This document shows, piece by piece, positions 1 through 9,563 of a stretch of DNA of 64,000 nucleotides. The translations under genes and the position numbers were made by a program. How positions within the stretch are numbered: the stretch's first letter is position 1; the number at the start of each line of letters is the position of its first letter. Source of the stretch: PALSA-270 sp963770245 (GTDB taxonomy: Bacteria > Acidobacteriota > Terriglobia > Terriglobales > Acidobacteriaceae); the NCBI GenBank assembly GCA_963770245.1, contig CAVYOX010000003.1, forward strand, positions 4,978-68,977, in the 5' to 3' direction. The notes beneath the pieces are model-generated. The model was not told the DNA's origin and did not search any database. It saw only the letters and a program-made list of their open reading frames with translations.

Positions 1-2
1 GC

Positions 3-338
3 GCGAAGAAAGAGCGACTCCACAACATAAAGACGATCCTCAGCAAGCCCGACGATCCACAGGTCCCAGCCCTCAGCATCGATGCCGTGCTGCTGCTCAA
101 GACCTACCACGAAGTAGCCCACCCCGTTGTGCTACTCAGGAACCTTCGTTCATCGCTAAAACCTGGAGCCAAGATTGGCATCATTGATCGGAATGGCACC
201 GGAGAAAACCATGGCGTCAGTGAAGACGTAGTCGTTCGCGAAGCCGCTCAAGCCGGATACGAACTGCGCGACTCGCAGGATTTCGTGAAAGCCGACGGCA
301 TGGATTATTTTCTGACCTTCAGTGCAAAGCCGGACTAA
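3..338 (+). CDS. SAM-dependent methyltransferase, C-terminal part
   Basis: The reading frame is open to the left edge, so only the last 111 codons are present. The segment holds the final strands of a class I methyltransferase fold: a hydrophobic strand followed by YHEVAHP (about residues 37-43), then LKPGAKIGIID, the usual beta-strand after the last conserved helix of UbiE/COQ5-like and Methyltransf_25-like enzymes, and a final FLTF strand. The SAM-binding glycine loop lies outside the window, so substrate and subfamily cannot be told. A methyltransferase is likely from the C-terminal pattern; alternatives within the Rossmann fold are less likely. Confidence 0.7.
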   Translation, partial: AKKERLHNIKTILSKPDDPQVPALSIDAVLLLKTYHEVAHPVVLLRNLRSSLKPGAKIGIIDRNGTGENHGVSEDVVVREAAQAGYELRDSQDFVKADGMDYFLTFSAKPD

Positions 339-632
339 CGGCACTTCCCTTCCGGCTTTGGACCTCGAAGAAGATTCCGGTTCTGAGTACGCAAAGTCCA
401 CTCGGCTCGTCGCGAGGCCGACGTCGTTAGGTCATCAGTTATCGTGCTAACCCCAGCTATGCTGGTGCTAATCAATCCACAACCAAGATTTTCGAGCGGG
501 TTGTCTTCTTACCCTTTGGAAACTTGCAGACGCCATCGTTTTCGCCGCGCCAGTAGTCCAGCGCGAGCCGCATCCGAGCACGATCGCCGAGCCGAAATGG
601 AAAACGTGAGGTTTCACGCAGCGCCGGCGGCC

Positions 633-1160
633 CTATGGTTTCAGGCGGTAGCTATCGCCCAGTTTTCCCGCTGCCTGCAGGTGTTTTCGCGCTCTCACCA
701 GCTCAGCGATCTGCCGGATATGTCCCAGATCGTGCATGGTCCACTCATGCAGCATTTGTTGCAGGGTGATTTCGCCGGCCTCCTGGTGCCTCGCGCGGCG
801 TTCACCGGCGCCTCGCGGCAAGGTCCGCAGATACTCCACGTTGGTCTCGCGCTGCTCTTCAAAATGGGCGGAGGCATCTTCCGCATTGGCACTGCGGTAC
901 AACTCCAGGTACATCTGCGCATCATCCGGCTCGAACTCCGGCAGTTCCTCACTCACGAACCGGTCCACGCGTGTTCGATAGCAGTGGCCCTCGGAATGAG
1001 AAAGATGCGCGAGCACTTCCGCTACCGAAAAGCGGTCGGGCGCGGGCTTCCATTCGGTATCTTCGACCGACAGGTCACACATCAATCCGCGCAGGATCGC
1101 GGGGGTCGCTTCCAACTGGTCGAGGCAGTCTAATTCCAATTCTTGCGTCATGCGATTCAT
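633..1160 (-). CDS. DinB family protein
   Basis: This 175-residue protein fits the DinB/YfiT-like metalloenzyme fold, a four-helix bundle with a three-His metal site. A HLSHSEGH cluster lies at residues 52-59 and HEWTMHDLGHIRQI near residues 138-151, so H52 or H55 with H143 and H147 can supply the ligands. Family members are often thiol transferases or stress proteins; the substrate is unknown here. The start may be the ATG at 1160 or the second ATG at 1151, which has an AGG about nine bases upstream. It is a single gene, with no clear operon partner. Confidence 0.85.
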   Translation of the reverse strand: MNRMTQELELDCLDQLEATPAILRGLMCDLSVEDTEWKPAPDRFSVAEVLAHLSHSEGHCYRTRVDRFVSEELPEFEPDDAQMYLELYRSANAEDASAHFEEQRETNVEYLRTLPRGAGERRARHQEAGEITLQQMLHEWTMHDLGHIRQIAELVRARKHLQAAGKLGDSYRLKP

Positions 1161-1442
1161 CCTACGATGTTCTCTCCGCCGTCTACAGGCAGCGTATTGC
1201 CAGGACCGCCGCTCTGCTTCTGAACATAAAATGGAATTGGTGTCGGCTCGATGTCGTCGGCTTCACCGCTTCAGGTCTTCAATGACCATTGGCCGAACTC
1301 CACAGTTCAGGACTGCTTGTAGATTTCGGGCAACTCTCACCTTACATCGACTGCACTACTTTGATCGCTCCACTACCTTGATTATGGATCGGTGGCCTGT
1401 CGAGCCAAATCCCTGAACTGGGGCACAGGGGAGGATTGGTCC

Positions 1443-4103
1443 CTATTCCATCCGAAGTGTTTGCACGGGATCAATCGACGCAGCTCGCCTTGTCGGTGGA
1501 ATTGCCGCTGCCAGACCGATTGCGCCGAGCAAAAGGGCCAACGCGGCAATGACCACTCCATCTCGCTCGAATTGCACCGCAACCACACTGGCCACCACCC
1601 GATGCAGCAGAAATACTATGCCCATTCCCGCTCCCAGACCACCCGCCAATAGGAATGAAATCCGCTTCAACATCATTCGAGCGATTGTGGCGCGAGAGGC
1701 TCCAACCGCGATGCGAACCCCGATGTCCCTGGTCCGGCTCGTTACTTCCTGGGTCAGCAGGCCTTGCACGCCGACCGCTGCCAGCACCACCGAGATCCCG
1801 GCAAAAATCCCGAATAGCCAACTCTCCATTCGATTGGTCACCAGCGCATCGTCAAGCAGGTCGTCCATCGTCGCCGGTGTTTGAAACGCAACTGCCGGAG
1901 CTACCTCATGCAGTGCCTCGCGAAGCGGACCGATGATCGTTGCTGGCGGAACAGCGGTTCGAATAAATAGGCAAACACCCAGTGAGCCGGTATCCTTTTG
2001 CTGCTCAAGCGTCATGTTTGAAAAAGGAAAATCAATCTCTGGCCGTGCCGGGTCCGCGAGGGTCTGCCTCGCATTCCGCACCACGCCCACGATCGCAATG
2101 TTTGGCTTTCCCCCGGGCTGCAGAAAGGCCTGGCTCGTAGGATCCTCATGGTTTGTGAGGAACTCTCTCACCCAGGCTTCATTCACAATTGCCGTCGGCG
2201 GCGATGAAGGTATGTCCAGGGATGAAAAACCGCGGCCCTGCAGAATGGGCACACCAATTGCCGCATAGTATCCGGACGTCACGCTTCTGCTTTCCGAGCT
2301 TCTCTCGCGATCCGGCGGATCGGGAGGCTGGCCAACCAGTTGCATGGTCGTCCCTGAACCATATCCGAGAACGGGAGGCTGATCCACGATTCCCGCCGCG
2401 ACGACTCCGGGAATAGCCGTCACACGTTCTTCGAGCGGAGTCATCAGAGTCTGAACATAGCCACGGTCGGCGTAGTCACCGCTGGGAATGTTGATCCCCA
2501 GCATCAGCAGGTTTTTGGGGTTGAGTCCAAGATCGACCTGCAACATGCGCCGCAGGGTCAGCAGCAGCAAGCCGGAGAACACAACCAGCACCAAAGAAAG
2601 CGCAACTTGTGTAATGACAAAACTCGCGCGGAGCCGATTATGGGATCGCGCAGTGCCGGCCGAAACACCGGACTTGAGGGCTCGGTTCGGATCGGAGTTC
2701 GACGCGCGCAGAGCGGGAAAGAGCCCCGCGCCCATGCTTGAAAGCACGCTGATGCCCAGTGCCGCCAGAACCACCGGAAGGTTGAGCTGAACATTTCCTC
2801 CACGCATGAAAGCCTGGGCAAGAAACAACTTCATCGCTGCCAGCAGGCCCATCGCGAACAGCAAGCCGGCAGCGCCACCCAAAGCTCCGAGCAGGATATT
2901 CTCCACCAGAAGCTGACGGATGATTCTTAACTTGGCTGCGCCGATGGCGATACGCAACGCCATCTCTCGTTCACGCGCCAGACCGCGCACCATCAGCAGG
3001 CCCGCTACGTTTACACACGCTGCCAGTAACACGGCCAGAACCGCACCCAGCATCACCCAGATCTCCGGCATTTCGTTCTCGCCGTGCAGTGCCGAGATGA
3101 TGGGTGCCAGCTGCACTGTCCTGCCCCTGTCCGAATCCGGTCTCTGATTTCCAATATTCGACATCACCCGAGACAGGTCCGCCTCGGCCGTCTGCAGGTT
3201 CACTCCCGGCTTCACGAGTCCGATGGTGAGGAGCCAATGATCTCTCCAGCTGGCCACCCAGTTGGGGCGCACGTGCATGGGGATGTAGACAACATTTGGC
3301 TCGCCCAGAGGAAAACGAAATCCTGCCGGCATCACGCCGATCACTTGATACGATTCCCCATCCAGATGGACCGCTGTGCCCACAACACTGCGATTGCCAT
3401 TGAACGCGCGGCGCCATGTCTCATAACTCAGCACGACAATATTGTTCTTTCCGGGGGTGTCCTCGCCCGGCAAGAACGTCCGCCCCAGCATCGGATTCAC
3501 GCCAAACACTTGGAAGAAGTTGTCGGTCCCTTGGGTGACACGGACTAATTGGGCCTGGTCGCCGACTCTCAGCGTCATTCCCCAATACGGTGCGTAGCCT
3601 GCCAGGTCCTGAAAAGTCGCATTTTCCCGCCGCATCTCCAGATAGCCTGGCCACGAGCACACCTGCCAGAAGGTCGAGGCGGATTGGGTCTTCACCTCGA
3701 CGATCCGCTCGACATGGTTGTAGGGCAGCGGACGTAGAACAACAGCATCTACCACGCTGAACATTGCCGCCGTCGTCCCGATGCCAAGTGCCAGGGTGAG
3801 AACCGCGGCAAGAAAAAATGCACGCGATTTGCGTAACTGGCGGAGCCCGTAGCGAAAATCCTGAACCAGCAGCTCCAGGCCTACGCCGGCACGCTCCTCC
3901 CGGACTGCCTGCTTGACTTGTTCGACGCCGCCAAACTCCGCCAATGTGCTCCGGCGGGCCTCTGTCGGGGATAAACCCGCGGCTACTTTCTCGTCCGTCA
4001 CCATTTCGACATAAGCGCGCAATTCGTCGTCGAGCTCCGCTTCGGCACGGGGCTTGTTCATTAGATTGCGAAGACCGCTCCGGATACGAGATTCGAGTCC
4101 CAT
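1443..4103 (-). CDS. ADOP-type MacB/FtsX orphan permease
   Basis: An 886-residue inner-membrane permease of the acidobacterial duplicated orphan permease type. Residues 1-75 form a soluble charged N-terminal region (DELRAYVE, then SPTEARR) typical of members downstream of PadR genes. A first transmembrane helix around residues 95-118 (LTLALGIG) is followed by a MacB-type periplasmic domain, an FtsX core near 350-470, a second periplasmic domain, and a final FtsX core near 760-880 ending in a DPVQTLRME-like tail. No ATPase is encoded nearby. The start has AGGAG six bases upstream and lies 9 bp after padR, so the two form an operon. The substrate is unknown; export or envelope mechanotransmission are possibilities. 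Confidence 0.92.
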   Translation of the reverse strand: MGLESRIRSGLRNLMNKPRAEAELDDELRAYVEMVTDEKVAAGLSPTEARRSTLAEFGGVEQVKQAVREERAGVGLELLVQDFRYGLRQLRKSRAFFLAAVLTLALGIGTTAAMFSVVDAVVLRPLPYNHVERIVEVKTQSASTFWQVCSWPGYLEMRRENATFQDLAGYAPYWGMTLRVGDQAQLVRVTQGTDNFFQVFGVNPMLGRTFLPGEDTPGKNNIVVLSYETWRRAFNGNRSVVGTAVHLDGESYQVIGVMPAGFRFPLGEPNVVYIPMHVRPNWVASWRDHWLLTIGLVKPGVNLQTAEADLSRVMSNIGNQRPDSDRGRTVQLAPIISALHGENEMPEIWVMLGAVLAVLLAACVNVAGLLMVRGLAREREMALRIAIGAAKLRIIRQLLVENILLGALGGAAGLLFAMGLLAAMKLFLAQAFMRGGNVQLNLPVVLAALGISVLSSMGAGLFPALRASNSDPNRALKSGVSAGTARSHNRLRASFVITQVALSLVLVVFSGLLLLTLRRMLQVDLGLNPKNLLMLGINIPSGDYADRGYVQTLMTPLEERVTAIPGVVAAGIVDQPPVLGYGSGTTMQLVGQPPDPPDRERSSESRSVTSGYYAAIGVPILQGRGFSSLDIPSSPPTAIVNEAWVREFLTNHEDPTSQAFLQPGGKPNIAIVGVVRNARQTLADPARPEIDFPFSNMTLEQQKDTGSLGVCLFIRTAVPPATIIGPLREALHEVAPAVAFQTPATMDDLLDDALVTNRMESWLFGIFAGISVVLAAVGVQGLLTQEVTSRTRDIGVRIAVGASRATIARMMLKRISFLLAGGLGAGMGIVFLLHRVVASVVAVQFERDGVVIAALALLLGAIGLAAAIPPTRRAASIDPVQTLRME

Positions 4104-4112
4104 CGCGATCTC

Positions 4113-4445
4113 CTAACTCGCCTTGAGGGCGTTCGCCATTGCGGCAACAATGGTTGTCCACTGTTCCTTCTCGATCCCGAGCTGGCGCTCTCCGGCAGAG
4201 GTTCGCCGGTAGAACTTGGCGCGGCGGTTATTTTCAGATTCCGACCAGAAGGAGCTCAGCCAGCCGGCCTCTTCCATTCTGTGCAGGGCTGGAAAAAGCG
4301 ACCCAGGTTTCACCTGAAATGTTCCATGAGTAATCTGCTCGATTCGGCGCGAAATCCCCAGGCCGTGAAGTTCTCCCTGTCCCACAGCCTTCAGAATCAG
4401 CAGGTCGAGCGTGCCCTGAAGAAGATTTACCTGGTTTTGCTTCAT
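4113..4445 (-). CDS. PadR family transcriptional regulator
   Basis: A 110-residue winged-helix protein. It begins with the LLQGTLDLLILKAV pattern near residues 8-21 that marks PadR regulators paired with ADOP permeases, followed by GLGISRRIEQ, the recognition region LFPALHRMEEAGWL (about 50-63), and a short C-terminal helix. It belongs to the short PadR-s2 class without a long effector domain. The downstream permease starts 9 bp later. The promoter region holds a perfect 10-bp inverted repeat overlapping the -35 box, so autorepression is likely (inference). Inducer unknown. Confidence 0.92.
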   Translation of the reverse strand: MKQNQVNLLQGTLDLLILKAVGQGELHGLGISRRIEQITHGTFQVKPGSLFPALHRMEEAGWLSSFWSESENNRRAKFYRRTSAGERQLGIEKEQWTTIVAAMANALKAS

Positions 4446-4473
4446 GCCATTGCCCCTATCGATCTTCTATATG

Positions 4474-4501
4474 AGAATATTCCATTCCTATAGAATGTCA
4501 A
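4474..4501 (-). promoter_or_regulatory. promoter of padR-ADOP operon
   Basis: On the minus strand a perfect -35 box TTGACA (4501-4496) is followed after 16 bp by TATTCT (4479-4474). The transcript would start roughly 20 bases before the padR start codon. The -35 box and spacer are covered by the inverted repeat at 4482-4510. Confidence 0.6.
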
Positions 4502-4510
4502 TAGGAATGG
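4482..4510. promoter_or_regulatory. inverted repeat, probable PadR operator
   Basis: CCATTCCTAT (4482-4491) and ATAGGAATGG (4501-4510) are perfect inverted repeats of 10 bp separated by 9 bp. They sit over the padR promoter, the position expected for an autoregulatory operator bound by a dimeric winged-helix protein. Confidence 0.6.
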
Positions 4511-4695
4511 CTGCGCGGGGGGATAAATTTCAGGGTTTCGGTAGTTCTGGACGGACGACGGGCGATTCTGAAGCTATCGAATCGCTTCCGGATCGCCGAC
4601 CACCCGTCCGGAACCGTCGGAACAGCTGGATTGAACCGTCTCTCTCGCGATACGATTGCTCCCGCGTGCTCCTTGGCGTAGAGAGAGGAGACAGT

Positions 4696-7132
4696 ATGGG
4701 GACGCTGATTCAGGACTTGCGTTACGGCCTGCGCATGTTGGGCAAATCCCCCGGCTTCACCGCGGTCGCAATCTTGACGCTCGCTCTCGGCATCGGCGCA
4801 AATACCGCAATTTTTTCTGTAGTCAACGCGGTTTTGCTCCGGCCGCTACCGTACCCGAATCCCAGGCAGCTTGCCTTACTGCCTGAGGCCAACCCGAGGC
4901 GGGGAATCACGGACGCCGGGATGTCGTATCCCAGCCTGCTTGAATTGCGAGACAACAGCCGAGTCTTCAGCGCCATGGCGGGCCTGGCAAGCCACTCCCT
5001 CACGCTGACAGGCCGCGGAGAGCCATCCGAGGCGAGAACCATTGTTGTCACCCAGGATTTCTTTGCCGTCTTCGGTACGAAACCCCAGCTAGGCCGCACG
5101 TTGCTTCCTAGTGATGGTGAGCGAGGTGCAGCGCCGGTCGTTGTTCTGAGCGAGGGCATGTGGCGCAGTCAATTCGGAGCCGACCCCAAAATCATAGGAA
5201 GCCCAGTTACGCTCGACATGCGCCCCTATACTGTCGTTGGCGTCATGCCGGCGGAATTTCGTACTCCCTTCTTCGATCAGGCTGATCAGCTCTGGATACC
5301 CCTGGTACAAGATCCGTTGTTTTCCGGCTGGATGACCCATCCTCCTCAAATGCACTGGATGCCTGTGTTTGCGCGGTTGCGCCCCGGAGTGTCGTTCGCC
5401 GAGGCGAAGGCGGAAATGGAGATCATGACTGCGCGGCTGGCCGCAGGAGTTTCCCGCGGAGAAAGGGTGGCAGATTCAACAGGTCCAGCCGCTACTGCAG
5501 GCCATCGTTGGGGACGTGAAATCTCCGTTGCTCATTCTCTCGTGCGCCGTTGGCCTGGTGCTGCTGATCGCGTGCGCCAATATTGCGAACTTGCTACTGA
5601 CCCGTGCCACGTCTCGCTCGAGGGAAATCGCTGTTCGCATCGCATTGGGCGCTCCTAAGCGACGTATCACGCGCCAATTGCTGACGGAAAGCGCCATCCT
5701 GGGCATTTTCGGGAGCGTGGCGGGAATGTTCCTGGCTTATTTGGGCGTATCCGCTCTTATCTCACTACTGCCTCCCGGATTGCCTCGAATCCAGGCCATT
5801 CGCGTGGATTGGTCCGTGCTCGGATTTGCCCTTGTTCTGTCTCTGGCTGCCAGCTTTGTATTTGGCTTAGCACCGGTACTTTTCGCCGCTAAATCCGATC
5901 CGCAGACAAATCTCAGGGAGGGCGCTCGCGCGGGAGAAGCGTCAGGCTCGCAGCGCGCTCGCAGCTTCCTGGCAGCCGTCGAAGTGGCGCTGGCAATGGT
6001 TCTTCTTGTAGGAGCGGGGTTGCTGCTGCGCAGCTTCGCCCGGCTTACCTCGGTCAGCCCGGGATTCGCACCGGATGGTGTTGTGAAAGCGATGGTGTCC
6101 CTTCCACAATTCCAGTATTCCACACAACAGCAATGGAGCGCCTTCGCGACAGAATTAATGACGCGTCTTCAGGCCGTGCCTGGAATGCAGGATTCGGCAT
6201 ACGCTGCTCCGCTGCCAATCAAGGATGGCCAGGTGAATCTCCCCTTTGAGATTGCCGGCAATCCACCCTTGCCCGCAGGAGCGGCCAATACCGCTGACTA
6301 CGTCACCGCGAGCCCGCTCTACTTCTCTGTGATGAGAATTCCGCTGCTTCGCGGCAGATTATTCAATGCAAGTGATTCGCCTTCGTCTCCGCCGGTCGTC
6401 TTGATAAGCAATGCGCTGGCCCGGCGCTATTTTGCAAATCAAAATCCGCTTGGCGGGCATATGGTCTTCGGATTTCCGCTGAATGGCGCCGCCTCGCGCG
6501 AAATTGTTGGCGTAGTCGGCGACGTGCATGACGTTTCGCTGGGCAAAAAACCCGAGGCCATGATGTACGTGCCCTTCGCGCAAGCGCCTCTTTACGGATG
6601 CGAAGTGGTCGTCAGGAGCAGGTTAAGTGCTTCGGCGGTCGCCGCGGCCATCCGCACGGAAACTCACAACATCGACAAAAACCTTCCCGTTACAGATGTC
6701 GCGACGCTCCCGGGCGCCCTCAGCGCATCCGTAGCAGAGCCCAGATTTCGCACTCAGATTCTCGGCCTGTTCAGCGCGATCGCTCTCGCACTCGCCGCAG
6801 TCGGAATCTTCGGCGTGATTTCGTATTCCGTTTCGCGCCGCACGCGCGAGATTGGGATTCGCATCGCGCTCGGAGCTACTCCCGCGAGTGTTCGGAAGTT
6901 GGTGATCGGGGAATCAGCGAAGCTTGTCTTTTTCGGCTTGGCCACGGGCATTCCGGTAGCGCTGGTGCTGACGCGTTTTCTGTCAACTCTGCTTTTTGAC
7001 GTACGCCCGGCCGACCCGGTCACATTTGTCGGCGGCGCCGTTTTGCTGGCGCTGGTTGCGTTCGCGGCTTCATACATCCCCGCGCGCCGCGCCATGCGTG
7101 TCGATCCCATGGTCGCGTTGAGATACGAATAG
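4696..7132 (+). pseudogene. ADOP-type permease with one frameshift
   Basis: Two overlapping reading frames together encode one ADOP permease of about 811 residues. The first starts at ATG 4696 with a GAGAGAGGAG leader and gives the LTLALGIGANTAIFS helix, LRPLPYPNP and the first periplasmic domain. The second frame takes over near 5446 and gives the rest: the FtsX core with LLIACANIANLL, the second periplasmic domain and the last FtsX core (AVGIFGVISYSVSRRTREIGIR), ending at 7132. Removing one G in the stretch GCAGGAGTT near 5446 restores a continuous frame. It may be a real recent pseudogene or a base-call error. It lacks the N-terminal PadR-linked soluble extension of the 1.4 kb and 25.1 kb paralogues. 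Confidence 0.85.
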
Positions 7133-7513
7133 CCTTTTGGGACAGATGAGCCGCAATCTACCTAGGATAATGCTTCGTAAACGCGTAGGCCTTGCGAAGC
7201 TTCGCGCGCAAGCAGAACAAACAAATATTCCGCAAGTCTGCGTCGTGAACATTGTTGGCGGTCGTTCCCGAGTGACGGGCAAACATGGAAGTTGGCCGCG
7301 AAGAAGTGCGGATCGGTACCGAGAAACGCCCTAGCCGTGACGGCCGATTGCTGGCGAAAAGCCGACTTATCGGTACCGATCCCGCAAACTTCCTTCGAGC
7401 CCGTTTTCGCACCGTGAGTCGCATCCTCCGTTTCTGACACTTGACTCCACTCATCTACTTCTTCGTCGCGCGCACCCGGTTTCTTGATCCATACTGGACG
7501 GCTAGGAGTGTGA
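7133..7513. other. intergenic with palindromic element
   Basis: No gene is convincing here. The stretch holds a 13-bp inverted repeat (arms 7310-7322 and 7370-7382, each containing the palindrome TCGGTACCGA) and, inside it, one copy of a 34-bp block (7323-7356) found again at 9349-9383. Confidence 0.6.
7310..7382. repeat. inverted repeat with 13-bp arms
   Basis: GGATCGGTACCGA at 7310-7322 is the exact reverse complement of TCGGTACCGATCC at 7370-7382. Outside the arms the similarity continues with gaps (GAAGT near the left arm, ACTTC near the right one). The 47-bp spacer contains the block GAAACGCCCTAGCCGTGA, which recurs at 9349. Confidence 0.6.
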
Positions 7514-7756
7514 TCAATCTTTCATGCTGGAATCGCCCCGCGAAAGTTGCTCGACGGCTTCGGCATCGAGCGCGCACGAGGAAACAATGTTGAAGACCTT
7601 GCCCTCGAAGGCATGGGCTGCCGAGCGAATGCGGATCGCCTCGCTCAGATTGTACTTGTGTGCGCCGCCCCGAGGGCGGTGGAAGGGCCAGGCCGAGGGA
7701 TAAGTGGCAATGTGGACCTGTTCCCCTTGTGCCAAGAGCGCGAACCGAGCCAGAGT
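7514..7756 (-). pseudogene. nitrilase fragment
   Basis: The minus-strand frame encodes about 80 residues that match the middle of aliphatic/aromatic nitrilases: LARFALLAQGEQVHIA, then YPSAWPF, then AIRIRSAAHAFEGK and LSRGD. The family motif normally follows the catalytic Cys by some tens of residues; the Glu, Lys and Cys of the catalytic triad are all missing, as are the N-terminal half and the C-terminus. It is therefore a remnant without activity. It stands directly downstream of the broken transporter at 7781-9266, with which it could once have formed a nitrile or amide uptake and use unit (inference). Confidence 0.7.
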
Positions 7757-7780
7757 AGACGATTCCTCCGATGAATGGCG

Positions 7781-9266
7781 TTAGGACAACTCGACGTGCT
7801 TGGTTTCCGGTCCGGACAGCGCACCTAACAACAAAAGAAAGCCTCCCACCGCGAAGATAACGATTTCGGTGTATTCATAGGGCATTCCCAATCCCTTCAG
7901 ACCCAACATGTAGAAGAAAGAAAATGCCGGAATGATCGTGGCCGCGCTGTAACCGACCCCATAGCCACATGCCCTGACCCCGGTGGGGAAGCGCTCGTTG
8001 ATATACGAGGTGACGATCGCCCATACGGGCGAGGCACACAAATTAATCAAGGTTACCAGCAGGGTCAGTTGCAAGGCGCTCCGGTAGCCGGACCTGACGA
8101 GCACATAGTACAGGATAGGACCTACGGTAAACCCCGCGAGTCCGATCAGGGCCAGGGTGGTGCGGCGGCCGATCTTCTGGCCCAATATGCCGAAGGGAAC
8201 AAAGCAAAAAGCCAGGAAGCAATACGCGACCAGTTGTGCGTTGGTGACGACAACGCTGTTCACGTGTCTGACCGTCAACAGAACGCCGGGAAGGATGGAC
8301 GTGACCGCGTTCAGCGTGAACCAGGCCCCGCTCATGACCAGGAACACTTGCGACAGGCAGCGGAAATTGTCTCCTCGGAACAGTTCCTTCAGCGGCGACT
8401 TGGTCTTCTCGGCCTTGGCCCACACGCTCGATTCCTGAACCCTCTTGACGTAGTAGAGGAATACGCCGCCGGCAAACAGGGCTCCGAGGAAAAAGGGTAT
8501 GCGCCAGCCCCACTGTACATACGGCGAATGCAGTGACCCTGCTGGCAGCACGCGCAACAAACCGGTGGTGACCAGGGACATGGCGGCCAGAGAGAGCGGA
8601 AACCCCGTATGGATGAACGCCGCCCATTTTCCTCGTTTCTCCTTGGGGGCATACTCCATGGCCAGGGGATTGGCGCCGGTATATTCGCCTCCCAGGAAAA
8701 CGCCATCGACGAAACGCAGGAGCACAAGGATCACGACGCTGGCGATGCCCCAGGTTTCATAGCCCGGCAACAGCTCCAATAAACAGGGTCACGACCGCGA
8801 AGCCACCCATGGAAATAATTGCCACCCATCGCCGGCCGAGCTTGTCGCCGTAATGTCCAAAGAGCGTCGCCCCCACCGGTCGACCTACCAGGGACAAGGC
8901 AAAAACGACATAGAACAACGTAGATTTCAGGGCCGGGCTCAGGGTCGCGGGTTGAAAGTAGGAGATGGCCGGACCCAGGGCCACGACAGGTAGATACACG
9001 TCGAACATGTCCACGAAGAATCCGATGAAGGCGGCGCGTAAGGCTCGCTGTCCCGCATCATGGGCAGCGAGGTCGACTTGCAACACCTGACCAAAAGAAA
9101 CTGCCGGATCGGCCACAACGACCTCCCCGAGATGCTGTCGAGAATCTGAGAACTCGGGTGCTGAGCCAGCGGCTGGGGATCTGGGGAATCCTTGCGACGC
9201 CCAAACCCAGTAAGCTGGAATTTCCCTCTTGGCTTCGAAAGCAGCGCTATGGTACATCCGTCTCAC
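7781..9266 (-). pseudogene. MFS transporter (MHS family), frameshifted
   Basis: Two minus-strand frames (9266-8757 and 8779-7781) together encode one major facilitator of the metabolite:H+ symporter type. The first part carries helices 1-3 with AAFIGFFVDMFDVYLP and the loop GHYGDKLGRR (the MFS A-motif region); the second part continues with FVDGVFLGGEYTGA, AMEYAPKEKRG and helices 5-12, including ERFPTGVRACGYGVGY. The frames join near 8765-8770, where one extra G after ATTGGA breaks the phrase expected before LLPGYETWG. The real start is uncertain, because homology begins only near AAFIGFF, well inside the first frame. Proposed substrate: a small organic acid or ammonium compound. Broken or sequencing error. 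Confidence 0.85.
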
Positions 9267-9348
9267 TTGTTTGCAAACTGTAAGGCGCGCCGGATGTTAT
9301 TCCGGGCCGGAAGTCCGCTTGAAAGAAGTTTCACCAGATTAGTACTGG

Positions 9349-9383
9349 GAAACGCCCTAGCCGTGAGCGGCCGATTGCTGGCG
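9349..9383. repeat. second copy of 34-35 bp block
   Basis: Identical to 7323-7356 except for one extra G in the middle (GTGAGCGG instead of GTGACGG). The two copies are in direct orientation and bracket the nitrilase/MFS remnants. Confidence 0.65.
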
Positions 9384-9479
9384 GATCGCCGACCAACCCC
9401 GATTATGCTCGCCGCCTCCACGGTTCCTCCTTCATAACGCTAGCTGCCTTCGACATGCTCCTGACCGAGCAGCCAGCGC

Positions 9480-9563
9480 GCCGCCATTCGTTGACTAGCG
9501 GATGCTGCGTCCTTAAGATAGGGCGACCCGAAAGCCACGTATCTCTTCTCATCTTAATTATTA
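9480..9563 (+). repeat. kinase upstream block, copy 1
   Basis: 84 bp immediately before the kinase start codon that recur at 16387-16467 with one substitution and a 3-bp length difference just before the ATG. It contains the promoter TTGACT-N17-TAAGAT. Confidence 0.85.
9491..9519 (+). promoter_or_regulatory. promoter of kinase at 9564
   Basis: -35 TTGACT (9491-9496), 17-bp spacer, -10 TAAGAT (9514-9519). The same pair stands before the kinases at 16468 and, with 18-bp spacing, 51986. Confidence 0.55.

Larger units (their letters stand above)
9267..9563. other. intergenic, repeat copy and kinase promoter region
   Basis: It contains the second copy of the 34-35 bp block (9349-9383), a GGATCGCCGACCA tail also seen near 4590, and the 84-bp block 9480-9563 that is duplicated upstream of the kinase at 16468. 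No gene seen. Confidence 0.6.

Noticed and set aside
444..1133. Long plus-strand frame opposite the DinB gene
   Set aside because: It is the antisense of a recognised protein and has no ribosome site or family match.
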